Shown: positions 43,858-52,635 of the stretch, one piece after another | Position numbering within the stretch: position 1 is the first letter of the stretch | How the letters are laid out: each line of letters starts with the position of its first letter | From: Deltaproteobacteria bacterium | Lineage (GTDB): Bacteria; Desulfobacterota; Binatia; UBA9968 | Length of the DNA: 59,403 bases | Reading direction: 5' to 3' | Assembly: GCA_005879605.1 (NCBI GenBank) | Contig: VBKE01000011.1 | Coordinates: 1-59,403 of the forward strand | Notes under the pieces: model-generated | Seen by the model: the letters and a program-made list of their open reading frames with translations, nothing else | What the model was told of the DNA's origin: nothing | The model's database searches: none | Translations under genes and position numbers: made by a program

Positions 43858-44976
43858 ATGTTTGACGCGATCCTTCGTATTCTCGCGCTTACTCGCAAAG
43901 AGCTGCTGGCGATCCTCAAGGATCCGCGCAGCCGCTTCAGCCTTCTAATTCCCCCCATACTGCAGTGTCTCATCTACGGATACGTCGCGACTTACGACTT
44001 GAACGACGTTCCGTACGCGGTGCTCGATCAGGACCGCAGCGCTGCCTCACAGGAGCTGCTCGCCGGCTTGGACGGCTCCGGAGTGTTTCGCCGTGTCGCT
44101 AACCTCGGGCGAGCGGCGGATATAAAAAACATGATCAATGAGCAGCGCGTCTTGCTCGTCATTCAAATCGATCAGGATTTCGAGCGGCGACTGCTTTCGG
44201 GCAGTCAGGTCAATGTGCAGGTGATCGCGGACGGCCGGAACTCCAACACTGCCGGCACGGCCATGGGCTACATCAACGCCATTGTCGAGGCATTCAACGC
44301 CAACTGGCGGACTGGACACGGTCAAGGAAACCCGCCGATCCGGCTTTCTACACGCGCTTGGTACAACCCGAATTTAGAAACTCGCTGGCATATGATTCCG
44401 GCGTTGATCGGCACCTTGACCTTGTTGCAGACGCTCTTACTGACGGGCCTGTCGGTAGCGCGCGAGCGCGAGCAGGGAACCTTCGATCAGTTGCTCGTGA
44501 CGCCGTTTCGCCCAGCTGAAATTATGGCCGGCAAGGCGCTGCCGTCGATGCTCGTCGGTATTGTGCAGGCGACCTTGGTCTTGCTGGTGGCACAGCTTTG
44601 GTTTCGCATCCCGTTCGCTGGATCGTTCTTCACCCTTTACGCCGGACTGAGCCTATTTGTTTTGGCGGCGATTGGGATCGGGCTCTTGTTGTCGTCAGTA
44701 GCGGCGACCATGCAGCAAGCGATGCTCTTCTCGTTTTTGCTCATCATGCCGTTCTCGCTTCTGTCCGGTCTCACCACGCCGATCAGCAGCATGCCGGCAA
44801 TTCTTCAGTATCTCACGTACATCAACCCATTGCGCTACGCCATCGACATCGCGCATCGGGTCTATCTCGAGGGAGCGGGGCTCGGCTTGTTGATACCGGA
44901 ACTGTTGCCGCTTGCGATCATCGCCGCTGTCACACTGCCGATCGCGTCCTGGATGTTCCGCCACTGCCTCGCATAG
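43858..44976 (+). CDS. ABC-2 type permease (YhhJ-like), second copy
   Basis: 372-aa permease starting eight bases after the first. It begins MFDAILRILALTRKELLAILKDPRSRFSLLIPPILQ, with a periplasmic domain and then the ABC-2 block LTGLSVAREREQGTFDQLLVTPFRP and four more helices. It is paralogous with but clearly diverged from the first copy, as expected for a heterodimer. Last gene of the efflux operon. Frames extending upstream of the ATG are shadows of the first permease. Confidence 0.93.
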   Translation: MFDAILRILALTRKELLAILKDPRSRFSLLIPPILQCLIYGYVATYDLNDVPYAVLDQDRSAASQELLAGLDGSGVFRRVANLGRAADIKNMINEQRVLLVIQIDQDFERRLLSGSQVNVQVIADGRNSNTAGTAMGYINAIVEAFNANWRTGHGQGNPPIRLSTRAWYNPNLETRWHMIPALIGTLTLLQTLLLTGLSVAREREQGTFDQLLVTPFRPAEIMAGKALPSMLVGIVQATLVLLVAQLWFRIPFAGSFFTLYAGLSLFVLAAIGIGLLLSSVAATMQQAMLFSFLLIMPFSLLSGLTTPISSMPAILQYLTYINPLRYAIDIAHRVYLEGAGLGLLIPELLPLAIIAAVTLPIASWMFRHCLA

Positions 44977-45114
44977 GACGGATTGATCTTTAGCCGACGG
45001 AACGAAAGAAAAACTTCGAGGCGTAGCAATTCGTTTCTACTGTCCTGATTGAAAATTGGCCGCGTTTGCCCCGGGCTAGGGCCGCGGCCGTGACGGGAAT
45101 CTTGGCGCTCAATA

Positions 45115-46119
45115 CTAAGGAATCTTGTAGCCCATTTCTTTCGCAACCTCGGTCGCCAATCGGTCGTCGGCAAGATCGGTGAAAGAAATTTTCCGGTCGG
45201 TGAATCGGCCCTGCGATTGGAGAGATCGGACCAGGTTGTCCATCCCCGCGCGATTGGGAATTCCCGTCGGGCTTAAGGTCGTCAAAAACGTATCATATGT
45301 TTCCGCGGCAGCTTCCCTATCCATTTTTAGAAGACGGACGATCAGATCGACTGTCTTTGCCTTCGATTTTCTTATCTCGTCTTTGGCGGACTGGAGGGAG
45401 TGGATGACTTTTTTTGTTTCCGCAGACTTGGTCTGAATAGTTTTCACGAGCGCCGTCAATCCGCCGCCCGGCATCTCCACCATGGATCCAACGTCCAGCA
45501 GTTTATTGAAGCCCTTCTTGTAAGCGGTAAACGTTACGGGTGGAGAGACGAGCGCGCCTTCAACAAATCCCGATTCGAGCGAGTAGAGTAGCTGGTTCTG
45601 TTGTCCGGGTATCGCTACCATCACATAGTCCTTTGCATTGCCGCCGGACTTTTCCAGCGCCACCAGCAGGGCGACATGATTCGTGCCGCCCACCCCTCCC
45701 GAAACCGCGATTTTCTTACCCTTCAAGTCTTCCAATGTTTTGAACTGCGGGCGGGCCATCAACCAGTAGGAAATTCTGTCCGATGAGAACCAGATCGCCC
45801 TCGAAGGGAGCCCGCTCAGAGTCGCGCTGACCGACGCCGGGCCGACGCCGGCGATATAATCGATATCACCCGTAGACAGAGCCGACGGCGCAAGCGAAGC
45901 CGCCATGATGATAATTTCCACGTCCATTCCATTGGCCATAAAAATTCCCCAGTCGCGCGCTGCCAAAAGTGGCAAGGCCGTGATCGTAAGGCCGGCGTTG
46001 GATATTCTAATTTTCGATCGGCGCTCCTGAGCGGCAGCGCTGAAGCTCAATGTGCTGATAAGTACAAGAGCAACGACGAGTTGTGCGACCGGCAATCGTC
46101 TTTGAATTCTCCAAATCAT
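45115..46119 (-). CDS. ABC transporter substrate-binding protein, NMT1/THI5-like (tandem copy 2)
   Basis: 334-aa periplasmic protein, signal peptide through about residue 30 (SFSAAAQ). Mature part RISNAGLTITALPLLAARDWGIFMANGMDVEIIIMAAS, LEDLKGKKIAVSGGVGGTNHVALLVALEK and the C-terminal DRKISFTDLADDRLATEVAKEMGYKIP. GAGGGAAGCC precedes the start. It is the same length as the gene just upstream and highly similar to it, so the pair arose by tandem duplication. No permease nearby. Linked to the divergent hydantoinase genes, suggesting a cyclic amide or a precursor as ligand. Confidence 0.92.
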   Translation of the reverse strand: MIWRIQRRLPVAQLVVALVLISTLSFSAAAQERRSKIRISNAGLTITALPLLAARDWGIFMANGMDVEIIIMAASLAPSALSTGDIDYIAGVGPASVSATLSGLPSRAIWFSSDRISYWLMARPQFKTLEDLKGKKIAVSGGVGGTNHVALLVALEKSGGNAKDYVMVAIPGQQNQLLYSLESGFVEGALVSPPVTFTAYKKGFNKLLDVGSMVEMPGGGLTALVKTIQTKSAETKKVIHSLQSAKDEIRKSKAKTVDLIVRLLKMDREAAAETYDTFLTTLSPTGIPNRAGMDNLVRSLQSQGRFTDRKISFTDLADDRLATEVAKEMGYKIP

Positions 46120-46139
46120 AGGCTTCCCTCAATGAGAGC

Positions 46140-47144
46140 TCATTGAATCTTGTATCCCATTTCTCTCGCCACTTCAGTTGCGAGTCGATCGTCGGCGATA
46201 TCGCTGAAGGAGACTTTGCGATCGACGAACCGACCTTGGGACTGGATTGCCTTGACGAGAATTTCCATGCCCGTGCGGCTCGGAATTCCGCTCGGGCTCA
46301 ACGTAGTCAGGAACTGATCGTAGGTTTCATTGGCGGCTTCTTTGTCCATTTTCAAAATCCGCACGATGAGATCGACGGTCTTTGTCTTCGATTTCCGAAT
46401 CTCATCTTTGGCGACCTGGAGCGACCGAATCACCCGCTTGGTTTCGGCGGGCCGCTCCTGAATCGTTTTCGCCAGGGCGGTCAAGCCGCCCCCGGGCATT
46501 TCCACCGTCGCCCCGATGTCCAGGAGTTTGTTGTATCCTTTCTTCTGCGCGCCCAATGTCACAGGGGGAGAGAGAATTGCAGCATCGACGTATCCAGATT
46601 CCAGTGAATAAAGGAGCTGAATTTGCTGTCCCGGTATAGACACCAAGACAAAATCCTTCGGGTTGACGCCGAGCTTTTCGAGGGTCATGAGGTAGGCGAC
46701 ATGGATCGTGCCACCCAAGCCGGTAATCGCTATCTTTTTGGATTTTAAGCTTTCCAGGGTTTTGAATTGCGGCCGGGACATGAGCCAGTAGGAAATTTTG
46801 TCAGACGAAAACCAGATCGCGCGGGTAGGAAAACCACTCAACGTGGCGTTTACCGACGCGGGACCCACTCCGGCCTGGTAATCAATATCCCCCTGAATCA
46901 GCGCCGGCGGCACCAGCGCCGAGTTCATAAGAATGATTTCCACGTCGAGGCCATTGGCCGGGAAGATTCCCCAATCGCGGGCCGCCAAAAGCGGCAGCGC
47001 GGTTATCGTGAAAGCCGCATTGGAAATCCGTGTCTTTACACGCCGCTCTTGCGCGAGACTGAATCGTGGCAAAGCTATTGCTAGCCCAAGCACCACTACC
47101 CAATGCAGCATTGAAGAACTAAACCGTCCTAATTGTTTTGCCAT
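46140..47144 (-). CDS. ABC transporter substrate-binding protein, NMT1/THI5-like (tandem copy 1)
   Basis: 334-aa periplasmic protein. The start at 47144 (GAGGAGC upstream) gives the signal peptide MAKQLGRFSSSMLHWVVVLG to about residue 32 (FSLAQ). Its mature sequence closely parallels copy 2 (RISNAAFTITALPLLAARDW, SFSDIADDRLATEVAREMGYKIQ). The duplicated genes differ mainly in the ligand-lining regions (for example NSALVPPALIQGDID versus AASLAPSALSTGDID), so they may have split ligands. Twenty bases separate it from copy 2; it is divergent from hydantoinase B. Confidence 0.92.
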   Translation of the reverse strand: MAKQLGRFSSSMLHWVVVLGLAIALPRFSLAQERRVKTRISNAAFTITALPLLAARDWGIFPANGLDVEIILMNSALVPPALIQGDIDYQAGVGPASVNATLSGFPTRAIWFSSDKISYWLMSRPQFKTLESLKSKKIAITGLGGTIHVAYLMTLEKLGVNPKDFVLVSIPGQQIQLLYSLESGYVDAAILSPPVTLGAQKKGYNKLLDIGATVEMPGGGLTALAKTIQERPAETKRVIRSLQVAKDEIRKSKTKTVDLIVRILKMDKEAANETYDQFLTTLSPSGIPSRTGMEILVKAIQSQGRFVDRKVSFSDIADDRLATEVAREMGYKIQ

Positions 47145-47160
47145 TCTTTTTGCTCCTCGC

Positions 47161-47269
47161 GTCTCTGGTCTCCCGGAGTCTTGATAAGCCTTCTTACGCC
47201 AGATCACCATTGCTTGACAACATTTCCGTTCCTTGAAACTATCGCGCCTAAGTTGTCGTAACCAGAGAC
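47161..47269. promoter_or_regulatory. divergent promoter region with 9-bp inverted repeat and TTGACA box
   Basis: GTCTCTGGT (47161-47169) and its complement ACCAGAGAC (47261-47269) lie close to the two divergent start codons (17 and 9 bases away). Between them, TTGACA (47214-47219) and AACTAT (47237-47242) with a 17-base spacer could drive the hydantoinase genes. The repeat pair may be two operator sites for one regulator. Confidence 0.4.
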
Positions 47270-47277
47270 TCCACCAA

Positions 47278-49032
47278 ATGAACCCAATGACGCTGCCGCG
47301 TAGCTCTGCACGAACTAACGTTGATCCCATCACGCTCGAAGTGATTCGCCACGGCATTATTTCTATCTGCGATCAGATCGACGCCAATATGACCCGCACG
47401 GCGTTTAGCCCGTATATTTATGAGTACAAGGATTACGCGGTGGGTTTCGTCGGCGTCGATGCGCAGTTATTAGCGCAGTGCACCGGCGGCATGCCGGTCT
47501 TCGTTGCCGATTCGGTCGGCATGGCGGTGCGCGACGGTTTGGAGACCTACGGCCGGGAAAATTTCCACAAAGGCGACGTAGTCGTCTGCAATCACGCGGC
47601 GGTTCAGGGGCAGCATCTCAACAACACGGTCATGTACACGCCGGTCTTTGCCGGTGCCAATGGCGATGAGCTGATCGGCTTTTTCGCCGTCAACTGCCAT
47701 TGGATCGATATCGGCGGCTCGGCTATCGGCTCGGTGTCCTATTCGTCCACAGATATTTTCATGGAAGGGCTGCAGCTTCGCTCGATCAAGCTCTGGTCGA
47801 AGGGCGAGCCCATCGAAGAGGTCTACCGGATCATCGAGAACAACACGCGCTTTCCGTTGGAATTGCTCGGCGATATCGAGGCGCAGCTCGGTGGCTGTCT
47901 CTTGGGCCGCGATCTCACCCAAGCGATGGCCGACAAGTACGGCACCGTTGTGTTTCTCGGCGCGCTCGACATGATTCTCGATCAATGCGCAGCGGCCACG
48001 CGCGAGAAGATTCGCGCGATACCCGACGGCGTCTATCAACACGAAGCTTTCCTAGACGACGATGGCGTGCGCGATGAAAACATTCCGATCAAAGTGAAAG
48101 TCATCGTTGCCGGCGACGAGATGACCATCGATTTTTCCGAGATTTCGGACCAGGTTAAGGGTTGCATCAACTCGGGCTACTACGGCGGCGGGCGAACCTG
48201 CGCACGTGTCGCGTTTAAGTACCTGATCGCGACGGACGAGCCGGCCAACGAGGGAACTTTTCGGCCGCTCAAGATGATTCTTCCGGAAGGCAAGTTGTTG
48301 AGCGCCGAGCCGACAGCGGCGATGGGGCTCTACAGCATTCCATTTCCGACGGTCATCGACTGTATCATTAAAGCCCTGGAGCCGGCGCTGCCGCAGCGCG
48401 TCACCGGCGCTCATTTCGGCACCTTTTCATCGCTAAGTTTTTCCGGCAAACGCACCGATACGGGCGCGCCGTTTAAAGCTAACGACAGCGGCCATGGCGG
48501 GTGGGGGGCTTGCGCGACGCATGACGGCGCCGGGCCATTTCGCACCATGGCGCACGGCGACACGCGGTTGATCCCGATCGAGCTGCAGGAGTCGATGTAT
48601 CCGTACCGCGTCGAAGAATTTTGTTTGCGGCAAGATTCAGGCGGTCCCGGGAAATGGCGTGGCGGCTTGGGATTCGATAAACAGTATGTCCTGCTCGCGC
48701 CCTGCGAACTGTGGGCGAACTTCGATCGCATCGGCTGCCCACCTTGGGGTGTGCAAGGGGCGAAGGCGGCGAAGGCGGGTCAAGTGCTGATCTTCAAGGA
48801 CGGGAAACAGGAAGCCAAGCTGCTCTACAAAACCGAAAATTGTCCATTGCAGGCTGGCGATCGCGTGCGCATGGCGACCGGTGGCGGCGGCGGCTATGGT
48901 TCTCCCAGCGAGCGACCGGTAGAGCTCGTTCAACGCGACGTAATTCGCGGCTTCGTCTCCTTGGAAAGCGCTCGCGATGATTACGGCGTGGTGATCGAAG
49001 CGGACGGAAGGGCATCCAGGGTCAAGGATTAA
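47278..49032 (+). CDS. hydantoinase B/oxoprolinase family protein
   Basis: 584-aa beta subunit of an ATP-dependent hydantoinase, 5-oxoprolinase or acetone-carboxylase-type enzyme. Family signatures: DPITLEVIRHGIISICDQIDANMTRTAFS, GDVVVCNHAAVQGQHLNN, FAVNCHWIDIGGSAIG, INSGYYGGGRTCARVAFKY and the C-terminal GGPGKWRGGLGFDKQY and ATGGGGGYGSPSERPVELV. The start at 47278 lacks a strong ribosome-binding site; an in-frame upstream start adds only unconserved residues. Its partner subunit follows after 123 bases. The last codons (SRVKD) run into a dispersed repeat. Cytoplasmic. Confidence 0.94.
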   Translation: MNPMTLPRSSARTNVDPITLEVIRHGIISICDQIDANMTRTAFSPYIYEYKDYAVGFVGVDAQLLAQCTGGMPVFVADSVGMAVRDGLETYGRENFHKGDVVVCNHAAVQGQHLNNTVMYTPVFAGANGDELIGFFAVNCHWIDIGGSAIGSVSYSSTDIFMEGLQLRSIKLWSKGEPIEEVYRIIENNTRFPLELLGDIEAQLGGCLLGRDLTQAMADKYGTVVFLGALDMILDQCAAATREKIRAIPDGVYQHEAFLDDDGVRDENIPIKVKVIVAGDEMTIDFSEISDQVKGCINSGYYGGGRTCARVAFKYLIATDEPANEGTFRPLKMILPEGKLLSAEPTAAMGLYSIPFPTVIDCIIKALEPALPQRVTGAHFGTFSSLSFSGKRTDTGAPFKANDSGHGGWGACATHDGAGPFRTMAHGDTRLIPIELQESMYPYRVEEFCLRQDSGGPGKWRGGLGFDKQYVLLAPCELWANFDRIGCPPWGVQGAKAAKAGQVLIFKDGKQEAKLLYKTENCPLQAGDRVRMATGGGGGYGSPSERPVELVQRDVIRGFVSLESARDDYGVVIEADGRASRVKD

Positions 49033-49137
49033 GGATGAAGGCAGAAGGATGAAACCCATTATTTGTTGCCGCGGCAGCCATTACTCCAGCACTCCATTAC
49101 TCCATTTTTTCATCCGGCATCCTTTATAATTCATCCA
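49021..49137. repeat. composite dispersed repeats between the two hydantoinase genes
   Basis: Left part AAGGATGAAGGCAGAAGGAT and right part TTTCATCCGGCATCCTTTAT are imperfect complements, enclosing CCAGCACTCCATTACTCCAT (49087-49106), a partial copy of the ATGGAG repeat seen at 16557-16650. The RNA could fold into one hairpin in the 123-base intergenic space. Confidence 0.6.
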
Positions 49138-49155
49138 TTTTAAGCGGAGCGTGCA

Positions 49156-51192
49156 ATGGCTTACGCAGTCGCCGTCGATATCGGCGGCACCTTCACCGAT
49201 CTCGTCGCCTTCGATCATGAAACCCAGAAGGTGATCTACGCGAAGAGCCCGACCACTTACGATAATCTCGTGGAGGGAATTCTCGATTGTTTTGAGAAGG
49301 CCAAAGTGATCCCCGGTGAATCCAATCTTGTCAACCACGGCACCACGTTGGTCATCAATTCGTTCATCCAGCGCCGCGGCGCCAAGACGGCATTGGTTAC
49401 CAGCGCGGGCTTCCGTGACATTCTCGAAATCGCGCGCGGCAATCGACCCGACTATCAGCGCGATGAACCCTTGATCCCGCGGGAACTACGCCTCGAAGTG
49501 CCCGAGCGCATGGGCAGCAAAGGCGAAGTGGTAAGTCCGCTCGACATCCCGGCGCTGGAAAAGCTTGCGGAGAAGTTGAGGGAACTCGAGGTAGAGTCGG
49601 TGGCAATATTTTTCATGAACTCCTACATCAACCCAATCCATGAAGAAGCCGCCGCTAAAACGTTGAAGAAACTTCTCCCCGGAATCTACGTCACCTTCAG
49701 CACGGATCTCACCCACGAGTGGTACGAATATGAACGCTGCTCCACGGTAGCGGCCAACGCCTACATCGGACCGCAGGTCAGCACTTACATTCGCCGGCTG
49801 GACAGCGATCTCAAAAAGGAAGGTTTCGACGGTGCGCTCTTCATGATGGGTTCCAACGGCGGGTTGTTGTCCACGGAGCGAACCTGCCGTCAGCCCATCG
49901 GTCTCGTGGAATCCGGTCCCATCGGCGGCTGCATCGGCGCGAGCGCCTACGCCCAAGCGCTTGGGTTTAAGAATGTCGTCTCGTTCGACATGGGCGGCAC
50001 GACGGCGAAATGCGCCCTGGTCGAGAACGGGCGCTTCTCGGTAAATTCGGTTTACTATGTTGGCGGCTACGTGCGCGGTTTCCCCATCAAATCTTCGGTC
50101 CTCGATATCGTCGAAGTGGGCTCGGGCGGCGGCTCCATCGCGTGGCTCGATGCGCAGAAGCGCGTCCATGTCGGTCCGCAAAGCGCCGGCTCCACGCCGG
50201 GGCCGGTTTCCTACGGTCGAGGTGGAATCGAGCCAACTATCACCGACGCCAATCTCGTCCTCGGGCGTCTGCACGCCGATCGCTTTCTCGGCGGCGAAAT
50301 GAAGCTCAACGTGAACGCGGCTAGGCGCGCCATCGAACAGCGTATCGCGGAGCCGCTGGGATACGCCGGAGAGAGCGGCACGATCCAGATGGCCGACGGT
50401 ATCATCTCTATCTCTATCGTCATTATGGCGGGAGCGATGCGGCGCATCTCCGTGGAGCATGGGCTGGACCCGCGCGATTTCGTGCTGTTCAGCTATGGCG
50501 GTGGTGGGCCGCTCCACGCTTGCGCGCTTGCGCACGAGCTCTCTATTCCGCGCATTGTGGTCCCACCGGAGCCCGGCAATTTCTCGGCCATCGGCATGCT
50601 GCTGGCCGACGCGCGGATCGATACGTCCAAGACTTTCGTTGATCTATTGGACGACAAATCAGTTCCGGTGATGGCAGAAATCTTCGGCGCGATGGAAAAA
50701 GACGCCACCGCCGCGTTAGCCGCGGAGTTCGGTATGAGCGAAGTTTTCTTCGAGCATTATGCCGAGATGCGTTATCGAGGTCAGCGGCACAACATCAAGG
50801 TCCCGGTATCGGGATTAAAAGGCGTTGCGTCAATCCGCGCCGCGTTCGAACAGGATTACCAACGCCGCTATGGGCACGCCGACTCGAAAGCGCCGGCTGA
50901 ATTCCAGGCGCTCCATCTTGCCGCCTTCGCGCGCCTCAAGCAGCCCGACATTGCGCGCTTACCGCGCGCGGCGGCAAAAGCGCAGCCCGCTCAAACACGC
51001 CGGATTTATATGGGTAACGCCGGCGGATGGGTTGACGCGCAAATTTTTAACCGCGACGCGCTGAAGCCGGGCTTCAGCGCGGCCGGGCCGGCAGTGATCG
51101 AAGAGTACGGCTCGACGACGGTCGTCTGGCCGGACGATCGCTTCGAGATCGGCGCGCTGCACGAGATCCACATTTACTGCGGCCGTAGGTAG
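49156..51192 (+). CDS. hydantoinase A/oxoprolinase family protein
   Basis: 678-aa alpha subunit, an ASKHA-fold ATPase that activates the amide substrate for hydrolysis by subunit B. The phosphate loop is VDIGGTFTDLVAFD at residues 6-19; the Hydant_A core contains FDMGGTTAKCALVENG, EVGSGGGSIAWLDAQKRVHVGPQSAGSTPGPVSYGRGG and FSYGGGGPLHACALA. The C-terminal domain ends PAVIEEYGSTTVVWPDD. GCGGAGCG precedes the ATG. With HyuB it hydrolyses hydantoins, 5-oxoproline or N-methylhydantoin in an ATP-dependent way. A hairpin repeat follows its stop directly. Confidence 0.95.
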   Translation: MAYAVAVDIGGTFTDLVAFDHETQKVIYAKSPTTYDNLVEGILDCFEKAKVIPGESNLVNHGTTLVINSFIQRRGAKTALVTSAGFRDILEIARGNRPDYQRDEPLIPRELRLEVPERMGSKGEVVSPLDIPALEKLAEKLRELEVESVAIFFMNSYINPIHEEAAAKTLKKLLPGIYVTFSTDLTHEWYEYERCSTVAANAYIGPQVSTYIRRLDSDLKKEGFDGALFMMGSNGGLLSTERTCRQPIGLVESGPIGGCIGASAYAQALGFKNVVSFDMGGTTAKCALVENGRFSVNSVYYVGGYVRGFPIKSSVLDIVEVGSGGGSIAWLDAQKRVHVGPQSAGSTPGPVSYGRGGIEPTITDANLVLGRLHADRFLGGEMKLNVNAARRAIEQRIAEPLGYAGESGTIQMADGIISISIVIMAGAMRRISVEHGLDPRDFVLFSYGGGGPLHACALAHELSIPRIVVPPEPGNFSAIGMLLADARIDTSKTFVDLLDDKSVPVMAEIFGAMEKDATAALAAEFGMSEVFFEHYAEMRYRGQRHNIKVPVSGLKGVASIRAAFEQDYQRRYGHADSKAPAEFQALHLAAFARLKQPDIARLPRAAAKAQPAQTRRIYMGNAGGWVDAQIFNRDALKPGFSAAGPAVIEEYGSTTVVWPDDRFEIGALHEIHIYCGRR

Positions 51193-51214
51193 GGGCGACC
51201 TCCTCTGGTCGCCC
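51193..51214. repeat. hairpin repeat GGGCGACC-N6-GGTCGCCC
   Basis: Perfect 8-bp arms with a TCCTCT loop, one base after the hydantoinase A stop. This is the GTAGGGGCGACC type of dispersed repeat and can also serve as a transcription stop, though no T-run follows. Confidence 0.7.
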
Positions 51215-51232
51215 TCTTCGGGGCAGGCACGG

Positions 51233-51313
51233 GGGCTCGCCACTTACGGCACCGATCGTCTGCATCGCGGCGACGTGGTGATGTGCCATCACGCCGCGAT
51301 TCAAGGCCAGCAT
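51233..51313 (+). pseudogene. internal fragment of a second hydantoinase B gene
   Basis: Twenty-seven codons read GLATYGTDRLHRGDVVMCHH and then AAIQGQH, matching GLETYGRENFHKGDVVVCNH and AAVQGQH of the intact protein at about residues 84-110. Divergence is too high for a recent copy of the neighbour; it is rather a relic of a paralogue. Both ends are cut off, with no start or stop context. Confidence 0.75.
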
Positions 51314-51343
51314 CGATGCGAAAGATCGCGACGTTCCGCTTCG

Positions 51344-52635
51344 TTAAGCGAACATCGTTGAGAGTAGGTCCGTCAAATCTTGCGTATTTTGCAGAGCTGT
51401 CGTCCAGCTAAATCCCTTAACGGTCTGATGCAGGGATGCGGGAATTTCCCGTTGCGCTAAAGGCGCGGGGAATAGCGTGTCGGGGTCAATCTCACGACTA
51501 GGATTGATCAGCACAGCGCGCGCGATAATGTTTTCCAACTCTCTGACGTTACCCGGCCAGGGATGGTCCATCAGAAGCCTTAGGGCGGTCGGCGAGATCC
51601 GCTTCGGTTCCAACCCGTTCAACTTAGTATGTTTATTGATGAAGTGGTTGACCAACAAAGGTATATCCTCTCTTCGCTGCCTCAATGGCGGAAGCACGAT
51701 CGGTACGACATCAAGACGGTAGAAGAGGTCGTCGTCACGGAAATTCTTCCGGTCCACTTCTTTCTGAAGATCCTTATTGGTTGCAACGATGACTCGAACG
51801 TCGATTTTGATCGTCTGGTTGCTGCCCAAGGGTCGAATCTCGTTCTCCTGGAGAGCTCTCAACACTTTGGACTGAAAGGTCTTGCTGGTGTCGCCAATCT
51901 CATCGAGCAGGAGCGTTCCTTCATGAGCTTCCTCAAAGAGGCCTTTTTATTGTGAATGGCACCCGTCAAAGCGCCGCGCACATGTCCGAAAAGTTCGCTC
52001 TCAAGCAGGGTCTCCGGCAGGGAGGCGCAATTGACGGCGACAAAGGGATGATTTCTCCGTTGGCTGTGATGGTGCAGCGCCTTGGCTATGAGCTCCTTGC
52101 CCGTGCCGGACTCCCCTTGAATCAGAATCGTGGCGTTGCTCTTTGCCACCATGCGGACCACACGGAAAATCGCCCGCATCGCTTTGCTCTGACCGATGAT
52201 GGGCTGAAAGGCGAAGTTCAGCTCCAGCTGACTGCGCAGCCGTTCCACCTCGCGCGTCAGCCGATGCAGCTCGAGGGCTTTCTTGATCACGAGTTTGAGC
52301 TCTTCGATATCGAACGGCTTGACTAAGTAATCATAGGCTCCTTCCTTCACTGCTGCCACAGCCGAACGGCCCTTTCCAAAAGCGGTTAGGACAATAAACG
52401 GCAGGGTCGGGCTCACCAATTTCCCTTTCGCCAAAAGCTCCATCCCGTCCATTCCCGGCATTTTCAGATCCGTGACCACCAAGTCGAACCATTGTGTCTC
52501 GAGGAGCTTCAACGCCTCATCGCCCGAAGAGGCACATCGCACTTCGTAACCCTCATTATGCAGGATCCTTTCGAATAAGCCCCGAAGCTTTGCTTCGTCA
52601 TCGACGACCAAAATGCGTTCATGAGACGGGTCCAT
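51344..52635 (-). pseudogene. NtrC-type sigma-54 response regulator interrupted by a one-base frameshift
   Basis: Receiver domain 1-120 with Asp56 (VVTDLKMP) and Lys106, then the AAA+ domain with Walker A GESGTGKE (174-181). Near 51948 (AATAAAAAGGCC) the frame shifts: the intact family sequence KKGLFEEAHEGTLLLDEIG is restored by adding one G or moving to the -1 frame, and it continues in the second frame to PWPGNVRELENIIARAV. The sigma-54-contact loop reads GALTGA in place of GAFTGA. After the AAA+ domain only about 45 residues remain and no Fis-type HTH is seen. Adjacent to (0 bases after) the histidine kinase stop. Sequencing error at the A-run cannot be excluded. Confidence 0.85.

Noticed and set aside
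51935..51960. Programmed -1 frameshift at AATAAAAAGG in the sigma-54 regulator
   Set aside because: The run lacks a full A-AAA-AAG heptamer and no stimulatory hairpin was seen; a mutation or sequencing error is simpler.
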